Assembly: GCF_018614975.1 (NCBI RefSeq) | Contig: NZ_JAGGNR010000016.1 | Coordinates: 1-64,000 of the forward strand | DNA: 64,000 bases | Direction: 5' to 3' | Origin: Paenibacillus polymyxa | Lineage (GTDB): Bacteria; Bacillota; Bacilli; Paenibacillales; Paenibacillaceae | In this document: in pieces, positions 1 through 8,394 of the stretch | Layout of the letters: every line of letters begins with the position of its first letter | How positions within the stretch are numbered: position 1 is the first letter of the stretch | Made by a program: the position numbers and the translations under genes | The notes under the pieces: model-generated | What the model saw: the letters and a program-made list of their open reading frames with translations, nothing else | Told to the model about the DNA's origin: nothing | The model's database searches: none

Positions 1-117
1 GAATAGACGTAGAAGTTTTGTTTTTTTCTACTGTCTACTATGAGGGGAGCATATCATTGTTCTGAATTCAGGCAGCTTTTTTTGTTTTTCGTATGTAGGG
101 TGGAACGTACAATTTTC

Positions 118-504
118 CTAGGAATTAACCTCTTCCTCACTCTTACGTTTGTCAATGAACTCTGCTGGCCCTCCAGCTGAATCAACTTCTAGAGAGGGTA
201 GGGATAAAGACAAAGAGAGAGAGGTATATGGGTCATCTTTAACATGACCGTATAATACAATTGTAGATGACATAGGCAGCAGGATCTGATAATCAGTGAA
301 TTCTACATCTGCATCATAATATTTTTTGAAGTACTTTTGTCCAACAGGAATTGTTTTTTCAAAATATGCTTGTTCCTCTTTTGGAGATAGTCCCCCACAG
401 CCAGTTGGAATAAGTACAAGGGTTAAGATTAAAAAGGCTGAATGAAATAACTTAAGCAAGTTTATCACCCTGATCTGTAGAAGGGTTTGAGTTGTGAGCT
501 TCAT
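118..504 (-). CDS. Small lipoprotein, candidate immunity protein (paralog 1)
   Basis: This 128-residue protein has a basic and hydrophobic N-terminus ending in a lipobox (LIPTGC, Cys about 36), so it should be a membrane-anchored lipoprotein facing outward. The mature part carries the shared motif Y-F-E-K-x-I-P-x-G-Q-x-Y-F-K-K-Y-Y and a C-terminal K-R-K-S-E-E-E-V-N-S. It is the last of three tandem paralogs and is nearly a duplicate of the middle one. Its start overlaps the stop of the middle gene by four bases (ATGA), so the three are probably translationally coupled. A run of Ser-Leu repeats comes from an AG-rich simple sequence near 205-222. The divergent lipase gene suggests these are immunity lipoproteins like staphylococcal TilA (DUF1433 from memory, not checked). 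Lipoprotein nature is directly visible; the immunity role is inferred. Confidence 0.75.
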   Translation of the reverse strand: MKLTTQTLLQIRVINLLKLFHSAFLILTLVLIPTGCGGLSPKEEQAYFEKTIPVGQKYFKKYYDADVEFTDYQILLPMSSTIVLYGHVKDDPYTSLSLSLSLPSLEVDSAGGPAEFIDKRKSEEEVNS

Positions 505-890
505 TTGGAATTAACCTCTTCTTCACTTTTGCGTTTCTGAATGAATTCACCGGGTCCACCTTCTGAATCAATTTCCAGAGATGGGAGGTAAAGCGAAAGA
601 GATACTGAAGTTTGAGGATCGTCCTTTACATAACCTTTTAACACGATTGTAGATGACATAGGTAGCAGGATCTGATAATCAGTGAATTCCACTTCCACAA
701 CGTAATACTTCTTAAAGTATTCTTGTCCAATCGGAATTGCTTTTTCAAAATATGCTTGTTCCTCTTTATGAGATAGTCCTCCACAGCCAGTTGAAATAAG
801 TACAAGGGTTACGAATAAGAATGTTGAATGAAATAATTTAAGCAAGCGAATCATCCTGATCTGTAGAAGGGGTTGAATTGGAAATTTCAT
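501..890 (-). CDS. Small lipoprotein, candidate immunity protein (paralog 2)
   Basis: This is the middle member of the tandem lipoprotein trio (129 residues). The N-terminal 36 residues form a signal peptide with lipobox LISTGC. The mature domain aligns along its whole length with its two neighbours (GGLSHKEEQAYFEKAIP, then E-F-T-D-Y-Q-I-L-L-P-M-S-S-T). It overlaps both flanking genes by four bases (ATGA junctions), which indicates one operon read leftwards from about position 1260. Similarity with paralog 1 extends into the signal peptide, consistent with recent duplication. Diversified immunity paralogs next to a toxin are typical of interbacterial competition loci, but the target toxin is inferred only from context. 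Confidence 0.75.
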   Translation of the reverse strand: MKFPIQPLLQIRMIRLLKLFHSTFLFVTLVLISTGCGGLSHKEEQAYFEKAIPIGQEYFKKYYVVEVEFTDYQILLPMSSTIVLKGYVKDDPQTSVSLSLYLPSLEIDSEGGPGEFIQKRKSEEEVNSK

Positions 891-1231
891 TGGGAATTAA
901 CCTCATCCTCACTCTTTCGTTTTTTTATGAAGTCCTCGGGACCTTTGCCAGAGCGAACCTTCATAGATGGTATGTCTAAGGATAGAGATACCTTGATTGC
1001 TTGATCATTCTTTACATAACCATAAAGAAACATGGTAGAAGAATTAGGCAAGTTAATATCATAATCCGTGAATATGACCTCTTCATCATAATAAGTTTGG
1101 AAATATCTTTGTCCAATAGGTACAGCCTTTTCATAATATTCTTTTTTTTCTACGTTAGAAAGTCCTCCACAACCTGCAAGTAGACAGATTAGGAAAAATG
1201 TTAGAACAACGATACGAACGGATTTAAACAC
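887..1231 (-). CDS. Small lipoprotein, candidate immunity protein (paralog 3)
   Basis: This 114-residue protein is the first gene of the leftward lipoprotein operon. It starts with GTG at 1231 behind a strong AAAGGAGG site. The signal peptide is shorter than in the other two paralogs (lipobox LLAGC, Cys about 21). The mature part has the same layout (Y-Y-E-K-A-V-P-I-G-Q-R-Y-F-Q-T-Y-Y) but is the most diverged of the three. It lies only 74 bases from the divergent lipase gene, so both transcripts start from a shared AT-rich promoter region. A TilA-like immunity function is inferred from the arrangement. Confidence 0.75.
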   Translation of the reverse strand: MFKSVRIVVLTFFLICLLAGCGGLSNVEKKEYYEKAVPIGQRYFQTYYDEEVIFTDYDINLPNSSTMFLYGYVKNDQAIKVSLSLDIPSMKVRSGKGPEDFIKKRKSEDEVNSQ

Positions 1232-1305
1232 CGTAATCCTCCTTTATTGGAAATAAATACTCCGATGATATATATTATAATAAATTAACAAAGGAGAGAA
1301 GTGCA
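1232..1305. promoter_or_regulatory. Divergent promoter region, lipoproteins / lipase
   Basis: The 74-base gap between the divergent genes is very AT-rich. On the plus strand TTGGAA (1247-1252) lies 18 bases from TATATT (1271-1276), with an overlapping TATAAT at 1276-1281, followed by AAAGGAGAG before the lipase ATG at 1306. The minus strand also has AT-rich -10-like sequences. A shared control region is inferred. Confidence 0.45.
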
Positions 1306-2676
1306 ATGAAGGCCTATATTAATGAATATACCTACCATTTTATATCAAATGAAGTATATCAATCGAATATTATAGCTAATGATATTTTTGACGAAATCCC
1401 TGGCTGGAAAATAGTAAAACCCCAAACCACTTTACACGACAGCAAGACCGGATTTGACGCTGAAGTATTCCATAATGAAAACACGAATCAAATCATCATT
1501 GGGTATAGAGGTACAGAGCCTGGAGGTCGTCCTATTCAGGAGAAACTTCCCGACCTGGAAACGGATGTGCTGGACGTTGTCCTGGGAAGAGCGAAGCAAC
1601 TTGAGAATACATATAATCAACATCAGAGCGGAGTAGAACGGGCTCCCAGCAAGTACGACCAAAACGTGATCAACGAGGGGTACAAGGATACACAACTTTA
1701 TCAGGCAGAGGAACTGTATAGAACCGTTAAGAAGGAATATCCAACTGCGGATATCACGACAACAGGGCATTCACTGGGCGGTGGATTAGCCGAGTATGTA
1801 GCAGCAAGAAATGACTTATCAGCAGTAACCTATGACCCAGCTGATATATTGCCTGTGTTGTCCGACGACATCATTAAGCGTATTGATAACGGTGATTATA
1901 AAGATAAGATTTATTCCATATCACATCCTGGTGACATTGTTAGCTCTGGTATTATGAGTGCGCGCAAAACAGTAGGAACAGGACTTTTTATTAACAATAC
2001 ATATGAAGAAGCCAACAGCAGATTTTATGTACGAGTATCTATCCCTGACAAAGACAGCGAATATAATTTTTTTAAGAGCTTTTTGGGTTTGACTGAAAAT
2101 AAAGTGGTTTATGTGCCCATTAATGTCCCATTTCTGAATCAAGATCCCATAAGCAAGTTTATGAATTCATTTGGTAATCAGAAAACGCATGATTTGAACT
2201 ATTTCCAGTTTGATGAACATGGATTTATCACAAATAAGTTATTCACAACTACCGATGGACAACCTGTGAACGGGAATCTGCGTTTTGATGCTTACTTAAA
2301 ATCTTTGGTAGCTCAAGACAACATGAAAAAAGCATTTGATCAACTTCTACAAAAATATGGGTCGAAGTTGGGTGTGTATGGGCAATATGCAGCAGCAGCA
2401 AGTGGTGTTACCATACAGCTCTCTGTTGAGGATTTGAAGGCCGCGGGGCAGAAGATGGAGCAATATGTGCAAGAATTTCAGTCAAGTCTACCTACAGCGA
2501 TTAATTCCATCTTACGATTGGTTGAAACGAGTCGAAGTCGATCTTTGGAGCCGATCGTGGACAGACTAACACATGACTTGCATCAATTTAGCCGCTGGTA
2601 TGAAGAGGAAGCGCATCTTATCGCAGAGTATATCAATAAAAAGGCGGAAGATTTCAGAATCGCTGACGAGGGATAA
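1306..2676 (+). CDS. Class 3 lipase-domain protein with helical C-terminus, TslA-like T7SS effector
   Basis: The 456-residue protein has no signal peptide. The N-terminal part is an alpha/beta-hydrolase of the lipase class 3 type: IIGYRGTE (possible oxyanion strand), nucleophile elbow G-H-S-L-G-G-G with Ser156, a probable acid in S-H-P-G-D-I-V (Asp210) and a probable His295 in K-T-H-D-L. The last roughly 125 residues are predicted helical, rich in Gln, Glu and Ala (V-E-D-L-K-A-A-G-Q-K-M-E-Q-Y). An N-terminal lipase with a C-terminal helical targeting region is the reversed layout described for the Staphylococcus aureus T7SS lipase toxin TslA. A WXG-type small protein follows after 15 bases and lipoproteins lie divergently, which matches partner and immunity genes. 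No secretion core genes are in view. The lipase fold is well supported; the T7SS role is inferred. Confidence 0.8.
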   Translation: MKAYINEYTYHFISNEVYQSNIIANDIFDEIPGWKIVKPQTTLHDSKTGFDAEVFHNENTNQIIIGYRGTEPGGRPIQEKLPDLETDVLDVVLGRAKQLENTYNQHQSGVERAPSKYDQNVINEGYKDTQLYQAEELYRTVKKEYPTADITTTGHSLGGGLAEYVAARNDLSAVTYDPADILPVLSDDIIKRIDNGDYKDKIYSISHPGDIVSSGIMSARKTVGTGLFINNTYEEANSRFYVRVSIPDKDSEYNFFKSFLGLTENKVVYVPINVPFLNQDPISKFMNSFGNQKTHDLNYFQFDEHGFITNKLFTTTDGQPVNGNLRFDAYLKSLVAQDNMKKAFDQLLQKYGSKLGVYGQYAAAASGVTIQLSVEDLKAAGQKMEQYVQEFQSSLPTAINSILRLVETSRSRSLEPIVDRLTHDLHQFSRWYEEEAHLIAEYINKKAEDFRIADEG

Positions 2677-2691
2677 CAAGGAGGATTAGAG

Positions 2692-2967
2692 GTGTCTGGA
2701 AGAATTTTGGTTGAATTGCACGATTTGATGCAAGCAGAGAAAGATATCACTCATTTGATGAATCTATTAAAAGCGAATAAGGCCCACGTCCAGTCTATAG
2801 GGGAAAGTGTAGGAGATTGGAAAGGTCAAGCGGCAGAAGAAATGAGAAGTAAAATGGATCAATTCCTGACTGTAATGACAAGAAGGATCGCCGAATTTGA
2901 GCATCAACAGGTGGATTTAGCAAGATATAATTATCGTATGGAAGAAGCAGATCGCGCTGGAAAATAA
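2692..2967 (+). CDS. WXG100-like helical partner protein (TlaA/Lap-like)
   Basis: This is a 91-residue all-helical protein with a central Trp43-Lys44-Gly45, the position and spacing typical of WXG100/Esx-family helical hairpins. The start is GTG at 2692 with AAGGAGG at 2678-2684; no better ATG is available. It lies 15 bases after the lipase gene and is surely cotranscribed with it. In T7SS substrates, small helical partners stack against the effector's helical domain to form a composite secretion signal. Here the partner would pair with the C-terminal helices of the lipase. Only one partner is visible, whereas the staphylococcal TslA locus has two. Family assignment rests on length, WxG motif and context. 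Confidence 0.7.
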   Translation: MSGRILVELHDLMQAEKDITHLMNLLKANKAHVQSIGESVGDWKGQAAEEMRSKMDQFLTVMTRRIAEFEHQQVDLARYNYRMEEADRAGK

Positions 2968-3066
2968 TGTGGTTTAGAGTGGGGACTGCAACGAAACCAA
3001 GCGGCGAAGCAACTATTGATTCTAAGAAACTACTTTATATTCAACTAGGAATTAGGAGCGATTAGC

Positions 3067-4986
3067 ATGGCAAATACAGTACCAGAGGTTATACCGAAAA
3101 AAGCGATGCCTGGTGAACGGTTATTATTTGAAACGCTTAAGAAACATCTCCCGCAAGACTACATTGTGTACTATGAACCTGAGATTCGTGGAAGACGACC
3201 GGATTTTGTTATTATCGGGCCAGATTTAGGATTGCTTGTACTAGAAGTGAAGGATTATACCAAAAGCACGCTGCATCAGGTAAATCGGGATGAATGGACT
3301 TTACACACTAAGGCAGGTGAGACGGCTACCGAACGAAGTCCACTAAAGCAAGCGAGAGATAATGCATTCCTCATAACGGGTCAATTGAAGAAGGATAAGA
3401 ATTTGATCAAAGAAGGAACGCCAGGATATTTGAAGTTCAATTATGGGTATGGTGTTGTTTTCAGCCGCCTGAAGCAAAAGGACTTTCTACATATGGATTT
3501 GTATAGTGTCATAGATCCGGTGTTTGTGCTGACCAGAGAAGAGATTGATCCAGAGGATGAAGATTTCTCTGAGGAAATCCTGATTGAGAAACTCTTGCAC
3601 ATGTTCACGGTGCCAACTCGGAATCGATATAGATTGACCCATGACGATATACAAGCAATTCGTTACCATCTGTTTCCTGAAGTGAGAATCAGTGCGGAAC
3701 TTAAAGAGGTGATACCACATCAGGACCAGCTGTTATTATCCTTGCATAACATTAAGACGATGGATCTACATCAGGAGAAAATGGCGAAGCAGGTGGGAGA
3801 CAAGCATCGTTTAATCCGCGGAGTTGCGGGCAGTGGTAAAACGCTGGTGCTTGTCAGTCGGGCAAGGATGCTGGCGAAGGCAAATCCGAGCTGGAAGATT
3901 CTCGTACTTTGTTATGGCGCAACCTTGTCCCAATACTTGAGACAGGCTATTGTACAGAAGTTGGCAGAGCCAGAGGATTTATTTGATTTTGCCCATGATG
4001 GAAAATCTTCGGTCCTTGGATCAAACATTCAAGTAAGCACGTTCCACTCATGGCTCGGCAAGCAGTTTCGGATTATCGAAAAGAAGCTGCCAGTTTTACT
4101 GGAGAAGATCTCTCAAGGACTACAAGAGTTACCGAAGTATGACGCGATATTGATCGACGAAGGGCAGGACTTTGATGCTGATTGGCTGAAGCTCGTGAGC
4201 GCATGTCTCAATGATGAGACGCAGTCACTGCTGCTTGTGGAGGATCGGGCTCAAAGCATTTTTAAACGGAAAAATAGCTTGGCTCAAGATACGGGATTAG
4301 ACTTCCGGGGACGCTCCAAGATATTAACCATCAACTACAGAAATACGGCACAAATTGTGCAATTTGCTTGGGATTTCTATAGAGAGCAGTCCAAGTTGCA
4401 ACATAAAGTCATCAGCACTGCGGCAGATGGAATTGAGATTATACCGCCTCAGTTCACGAAGCGTAAAGGGTCAGAGCCTAAGATCTACCAAAGTCTAAGC
4501 ACGAAGGATGAGATGGCGTTTGTAGCCAAGTCGATTGATTCTTTACGACGAGAGAAATCCTTGTCTCTGAAGGATATAGCCATCTTGTATAGGGTCCAGG
4601 AATTTAATGGGGTCAATATTATTGGTGAGATGGAGCATGTGTTGGTTGACAATAACCTTACGTATAATTGGGTGACCAGAGATGATCAGAGCAAGAAGAA
4701 CTTCGATCGGGAAGAGGACAGCATTAAAATATTGACGATTGATAGTGCAAAGGGGTTGGATTTCAAGGCTGTATTTATCATTGCCATTGAAGCGATGCCA
4801 CGCAAGTCGGGAAAAACAGATGAAGTGGATGAACAGGAGGTGTCCCGTTTCTATATCGGTATGACACGTGCCTTGGAATGGCTGTTCCTGAGCTACTCTG
4901 ATGAATCCCGATTCACGCAATATCTGGATGAGGTTCAGCAGCAACGAACGGAAATGCAAAGAGATAAAGCGGTAAGCAGGGGGTAA
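3067..4986 (+). CDS. NERD-domain UvrD-like DNA helicase
   Basis: The 639-residue protein begins with a NERD (nuclease-related) domain at about residues 14-130 (G-R-R-P-D-F-V-I-I-G, then L-V-L-E-V-K-D-Y). A superfamily 1 helicase core follows: Walker A G-V-A-G-S-G-K-T at 252-259, Walker B I-L-I-D-E-G-Q-D-F around 362-369, and a late motif R-F-Y-I-G-M-T-R-A typical of UvrD-type enzymes. The role is probably ATP-dependent DNA processing; some relatives occur near defence genes, but nothing here proves that. It is preceded by 99 bases after the WXG gene and ends before a strong terminator, so it may be its own unit. Confidence 0.85.
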   Translation: MANTVPEVIPKKAMPGERLLFETLKKHLPQDYIVYYEPEIRGRRPDFVIIGPDLGLLVLEVKDYTKSTLHQVNRDEWTLHTKAGETATERSPLKQARDNAFLITGQLKKDKNLIKEGTPGYLKFNYGYGVVFSRLKQKDFLHMDLYSVIDPVFVLTREEIDPEDEDFSEEILIEKLLHMFTVPTRNRYRLTHDDIQAIRYHLFPEVRISAELKEVIPHQDQLLLSLHNIKTMDLHQEKMAKQVGDKHRLIRGVAGSGKTLVLVSRARMLAKANPSWKILVLCYGATLSQYLRQAIVQKLAEPEDLFDFAHDGKSSVLGSNIQVSTFHSWLGKQFRIIEKKLPVLLEKISQGLQELPKYDAILIDEGQDFDADWLKLVSACLNDETQSLLLVEDRAQSIFKRKNSLAQDTGLDFRGRSKILTINYRNTAQIVQFAWDFYREQSKLQHKVISTAADGIEIIPPQFTKRKGSEPKIYQSLSTKDEMAFVAKSIDSLRREKSLSLKDIAILYRVQEFNGVNIIGEMEHVLVDNNLTYNWVTRDDQSKKNFDREEDSIKILTIDSAKGLDFKAVFIIAIEAMPRKSGKTDEVDEQEVSRFYIGMTRALEWLFLSYSDESRFTQYLDEVQQQRTEMQRDKAVSRG

Positions 4987-5046
4987 TCACGCGTGGCCTG
5001 AACAAAGTGGAATATTTATTACATGTGACATACATGAACAACACTG

Positions 5047-5085
5047 AAAAACGTATCTTCCATACATATGGAAGATACGTTTTTT
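5047..5085. terminator. Bidirectional terminator
   Basis: AAAAACGTATCTTCCAT pairs perfectly with ATGGAAGATACGTTTTT around a four-base loop. It has T-runs in both directions and serves the helicase gene and possibly the convergent regulator gene. Confidence 0.85.
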
Positions 5086-5118
5086 ACTAAGTTACCTTGT
5101 ATGTGGAGGGTATCCAAT

Positions 5119-5901
5119 TCACACCAAATCAATTTCCTCCCCCCCCCCCCCCACATAAACCATAATCGCTTGATACAAAAACCTCAAAAAATCCTCATCA
5201 CCAAACTGATCAAAATAACCCGCATAGCGACGATCCGTCGTATAGGTCTCCGCGATACACCTCAAAATCTCAGTATCACAGACCATAAACTGTTCCAAGC
5301 AACTCTTCCATTCACGCACTAACTCTTGTACCTCACCAGAAGCAGGGGGCAGGTCCTGATGTTTCGCCAACTCCCGAAATACCTGCTCCATGTTGACCGA
5401 GAACTGCTGGTAGGCTTGTTCTTGCTCTTCCGCAGACAGCTGGCTCACATTCGCTTCGAATTCCTGATATTTCTCGGTATCTCCGTAGACGAACTTCGCC
5501 TCAGATTCATACTGTTCTTGAATGGACAGAATGGGAGAGTTGCCAAACAGATTGAGATGAGAGATATCCGTTCCACCCACATACTCGTCCAACTGGTCGA
5601 TGATGGTTTCGAGCTTTTGTTTTCGTTGAACGAGTGTGCTGCGATGCCCTCTTAGAATATCTTTTTGTTCGCCTTTGGAAAGTTGCATCATGGCTGAAAT
5701 GTCTTTCAAGGAGAAATTCATTTCTTTGAACAACAGAATCATCTGCAGATTCCCGAGTGCCTCTTGATCGTAATACCGATAGCCATTGTCCTCGACTTTG
5801 CTCGGTTTCAATAGATCCGTTTTATCGTAATAATGTAATGCGCGTTTGGTGATGCCTGTAATCTGAATAATATCTTTAACGGTGAAATAGGGTGTCTTCA
5901 T
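5119..5901 (-). CDS. MerR family regulator with TipAS-like effector domain
   Basis: The start is set at 5901 (M-K-T-P-Y-F-T-V-K-D), which has AAAGGA about nine bases upstream; longer readings begin inside the neighbour without a ribosome site. Residues 1-75 form a MerR winged helix (Y-F-T-V-K-D-I-I-Q-I-T-G-I-T-K-R-A-L-H-Y-Y-D) followed by a coiled-coil linker. The C-terminal half resembles the TipAS antibiotic-binding domain (Y-Q-Q-F-S-V-N-M, W-K-S-C-L-E-Q-F). Such regulators usually bind a small hydrophobic ligand and activate efflux genes; an MFS exporter lies 1 kb away on the same strand. The gene overlaps the end of the protease gene by 26 bases. Its last codons run through a 14-G tract on the coding strand. 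Confidence 0.85.
   Translation of the reverse strand: MKTPYFTVKDIIQITGITKRALHYYDKTDLLKPSKVEDNGYRYYDQEALGNLQMILLFKEMNFSLKDISAMMQLSKGEQKDILRGHRSTLVQRKQKLETIIDQLDEYVGGTDISHLNLFGNSPILSIQEQYESEAKFVYGDTEKYQEFEANVSQLSAEEQEQAYQQFSVNMEQVFRELAKHQDLPPASGEVQELVREWKSCLEQFMVCDTEILRCIAETYTTDRRYAGYFDQFGDEDFLRFLYQAIMVYVGGGGEEIDLV
5139..5152. repeat. Homopolymer C14/G14 tract in a coding end
   Basis: Fourteen consecutive C on the plus strand encode Gly-Gly-Gly-Gly near the C-terminus of the MerR regulator. Slippage by one base would change only the final few residues. Confidence 0.95.
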
Positions 5902-6802
5902 TCCAAAATTCCTTTGTTTCAGCAAGGATGACACTTGCCGGAGTAATGGTTGCTTCGGTAATCGGTGTACCTGTTTTGTTCAGATAATATTGAATTAAGT
6001 GATAACCGCAGGCATAACCAGCCGCATAGGGCATACCTACAGGTGTGAAATTTTGCATGATGGCAAGTTCATCGCCGTATAGATACGGATTAATCTGGTC
6101 AAAACCTGTGACATGCAGCTGATCTTTCATCTTCGGTTTGATTACGTTGTTCAAAGTCTCCATATCTGTTTTGGCTACCCAGGGGCCTAGCAACTCTTCT
6201 CCATACAGGGATGTCGCAAAGCTCTCGGCCAGCCCCTCGCTAACCACCATCTCGCCAAGCGTAATCTGTGGACTCCACTGAATATATTGATATCTCACAT
6301 TATGATTGCATTCATGGGCTAACACGGATTGCATACGAGGTAGAGTATACCTATTGGGGATCAGGTTCGCAATAATATAACCCGGGATTCCACCATCTCC
6401 GCTAATACCTTCGTTCATCGTGAGTGATGGACTATTCTTGTCGCCTAATAAAATCGTAAATAGATATTCGGAGACCGACAGCTCAATCCCGTGATCTGTA
6501 AAGGTCGATAGACTCGTACAAACAGCTTCATGACACTGTTGCCAAAATGCTTCAGACGAGATTGCTGCTAACGATTCGTTAATCTCAGGCGTGATATCTG
6601 CGGGAGCGATATTCAACAAGTTATTCATCATGATCACGTCGAAGCCATTAGGCTCGCTTGATCGAAACGGGATCTGTTGAATGTTCCATTTGTTCATAAA
6701 TGGACTCATCATTCGCTCGCGGTATAACTCCAATTTCTCATCGGGTGCAGCCTGGATGATCTCTTCATAGATTTGATCTGAGCGCAACGCGGTAATCTTC
6801 AT
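5876..6802 (-). CDS. DUF2268-type putative zinc protease
   Basis: This 308-residue protein contains the zinc-metalloprotease signature H-E-C-N-H (His163, Glu164, His167), followed by E-M-V-V-S-E-G-L-A-E-S-F, which probably supplies the third metal ligand. The layout matches the DUF2268 family of predicted Zn-dependent proteases. No signal peptide is seen, so it should be cytoplasmic. It sits directly upstream of, and overlaps, the TipAS-type MerR regulator, so the pair forms an operon. Substrate is unknown. The start at 6802 has a nearby AGGAGTGA. Confidence 0.8.
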   Translation of the reverse strand: MKITALRSDQIYEEIIQAAPDEKLELYRERMMSPFMNKWNIQQIPFRSSEPNGFDVIMMNNLLNIAPADITPEINESLAAISSEAFWQQCHEAVCTSLSTFTDHGIELSVSEYLFTILLGDKNSPSLTMNEGISGDGGIPGYIIANLIPNRYTLPRMQSVLAHECNHNVRYQYIQWSPQITLGEMVVSEGLAESFATSLYGEELLGPWVAKTDMETLNNVIKPKMKDQLHVTGFDQINPYLYGDELAIMQNFTPVGMPYAAGYACGYHLIQYYLNKTGTPITEATITPASVILAETKEFWNEDTLFHR

Positions 6803-6861
6803 CCTTCATCACTCCTTCTTATTCGCTTGAGATCATTATCAAGTATGACCTAACGTAACAG

Positions 6862-8118
6862 TCAAGCGTTGATGTTAGGCTGCTGGTTCTCTGAATGATT
6901 CTTCATCTTCATTGTGAATATCACCGCAGACAGGATATAGATCAAGCTTAACAAGAGATAGGGGAGTTGCAGCGAGAAGACGCGATCAAATGTCGTTTCA
7001 CTAACCCGCACCAATAATCCGCCGAGAAGCGTACCGATGGCACTGATCCCAAAGGATAGAAAGCGAAACACGCTTCCAACCCTGCCAAGCATCTCATTAG
7101 GAACGGAACGCTGCAGGATGGAGGAACGGGTAACATTGTAGACAATGATGAAAAATGCAGCACAGAAGTACAGTCCGCCTACCAAATATGCATTTGTAGT
7201 TAGACCCACCACACCGTAGATGATTCCCATGCACAAAATGGAGGAGATAATTAATTGTTTCGTACTCCATCTCTTGCGCATATAAGCAACAGCCTGGCTT
7301 CCTACTATGCTGCCGATGGTTGCGACGGAGATGAGGATACCAAATGCAAAAGCATCCAACTGAAGCACATCTCGTACAAAGAAAATCTGAGTAGCCAGGA
7401 TGATCGAATACATCAGCGTAATGGTGACAGACAGAATGGCCAGACCACGGAGAAAACGATCATGATAGACATATTGGATACCAGCCCACATCTCACGTTT
7501 CCAATTCTTCATCGGGCGAGCTTGCTTCTTGGTTGTTTCTGTATCCCCTGGATAGAAGTTTCCCTTCAAACTGCTTAAAAAAAGCAGAGCAATAACAGCC
7601 GTTACGGCGTCTATGGCAAAAGGAAATACAATATGCAGGGTGATGATGAACCCTCCCAGGGCAACGCCAAGAATATCACTCGTGATTAACTGTCCGGCGG
7701 TGAATTGCCCATTGGCTTTTTCTAACTTACTCTCATCTACTAGTTGTGGGATCACCGTCTGCACCGTGCTGTCGAATACGACTCGGCTAAGACCAATACC
7801 AAACATGAACAGAGCAAGAATCGGAATGCTTACCCACCCTCCCCAGATACATAAAGTCAGTCCAAGCAGAAGCATCATTCGCGTAAAGCCTGCCCCAATC
7901 AGCATATGTTTGCGTGAGTAACGGTCGATGAGGACACCTACAGGCAGACTGAAGAGTAGCCAGGGTAAACGAAGTGCCGTCATGGTAACAGAGGCATACA
8001 GCGTATTACTCGTGAGAGTTGATATGAACCAAGGCACCGCAGCAAGTGTAAGTCCATCACCCAAGAATGTAAGCGAAAATGCACCAAATAACTTGGTATA
8101 ATTCGATTTGATTTTCAT
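6862..8118 (-). CDS. MFS transporter, drug-exporter type
   Basis: About 418 residues with roughly 12 hydrophobic segments. The start at 8118 (M-K-I-K-S-N-Y-T-K-L-F) has a GGAGGG site; an upstream in-frame ATG at 8148 has none. Motifs typical of the MFS include G-V-L-I-D-R-Y-S-R-K between helices 2 and 3. It resembles the enterobactin exporter/macrolide-efflux branch of MFS. The substrate is not known. It lies 60 bases downstream of the protease start on the same strand and could be linked with the TipAS-like regulator. It diverges from galactokinase over a 276-base region with operator-like repeats. Confidence 0.85.
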   Translation of the reverse strand: MKIKSNYTKLFGAFSLTFLGDGLTLAAVPWFISTLTSNTLYASVTMTALRLPWLLFSLPVGVLIDRYSRKHMLIGAGFTRMMLLLGLTLCIWGGWVSIPILALFMFGIGLSRVVFDSTVQTVIPQLVDESKLEKANGQFTAGQLITSDILGVALGGFIITLHIVFPFAIDAVTAVIALLFLSSLKGNFYPGDTETTKKQARPMKNWKREMWAGIQYVYHDRFLRGLAILSVTITLMYSIILATQIFFVRDVLQLDAFAFGILISVATIGSIVGSQAVAYMRKRWSTKQLIISSILCMGIIYGVVGLTTNAYLVGGLYFCAAFFIIVYNVTRSSILQRSVPNEMLGRVGSVFRFLSFGISAIGTLLGGLLVRVSETTFDRVFSLQLPYLLLSLIYILSAVIFTMKMKNHSENQQPNINA

Positions 8119-8181
8119 CGTTCCCTCCACCAATAAGATGTAAAGCATACCAACTTTTGAATTAGGAAATAATGTGTTTTC

Positions 8182-8200
8182 ACTTAAACCAAATTTAAGT
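8182..8200. promoter_or_regulatory. Inverted repeat operator candidate
   Basis: ACTTAAA and TTTAAGT are perfect 7-base arms separated by five bases, in the divergent region between the MFS gene and galactokinase. The binding protein is unknown. Confidence 0.5.
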
Positions 8201-8245
8201 TATTGCAAAATGGTTTTCAATCCTGTTTTTACAATAAATAACTTC

Positions 8246-8260
8246 ACAAAACGCTTACAA
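8246..8260 (-). promoter_or_regulatory. cre-like CcpA site upstream of galactokinase
   Basis: Read on the minus strand the sequence TTGTAAGCGTTTTGT matches the CcpA consensus WTGNAANCGNWNNCW at 14 of 15 positions. It lies 135 bases before galactokinase, where carbon catabolite repression would be expected. Confidence 0.55.
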
Positions 8261-8394
8261 ACTTTCAATTCTACCCTACCTTTTCCGCTGTGAAGCTGAG
8301 ATAATGGGAGAGGAATAAGGCATGAAACAGATGCGACAACCATGTTCACCAACAGCCCAAAAATAAAAGCTGCATATCCATAGGAGGATTATGA

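Noticed and set aside
1001..1183. 60-codon plus-strand frame within the lipoprotein gene
   Set aside because: Antisense to a lipoprotein with a clear lipobox; low-complexity Ile/Phe-rich product.
3067..4986. NERD-helicase considered as part of an anti-phage defence system with the lipase locus
   Set aside because: It is separated by 99 bases with no shared partner genes and no known defence arrangement; the family also has housekeeping members.
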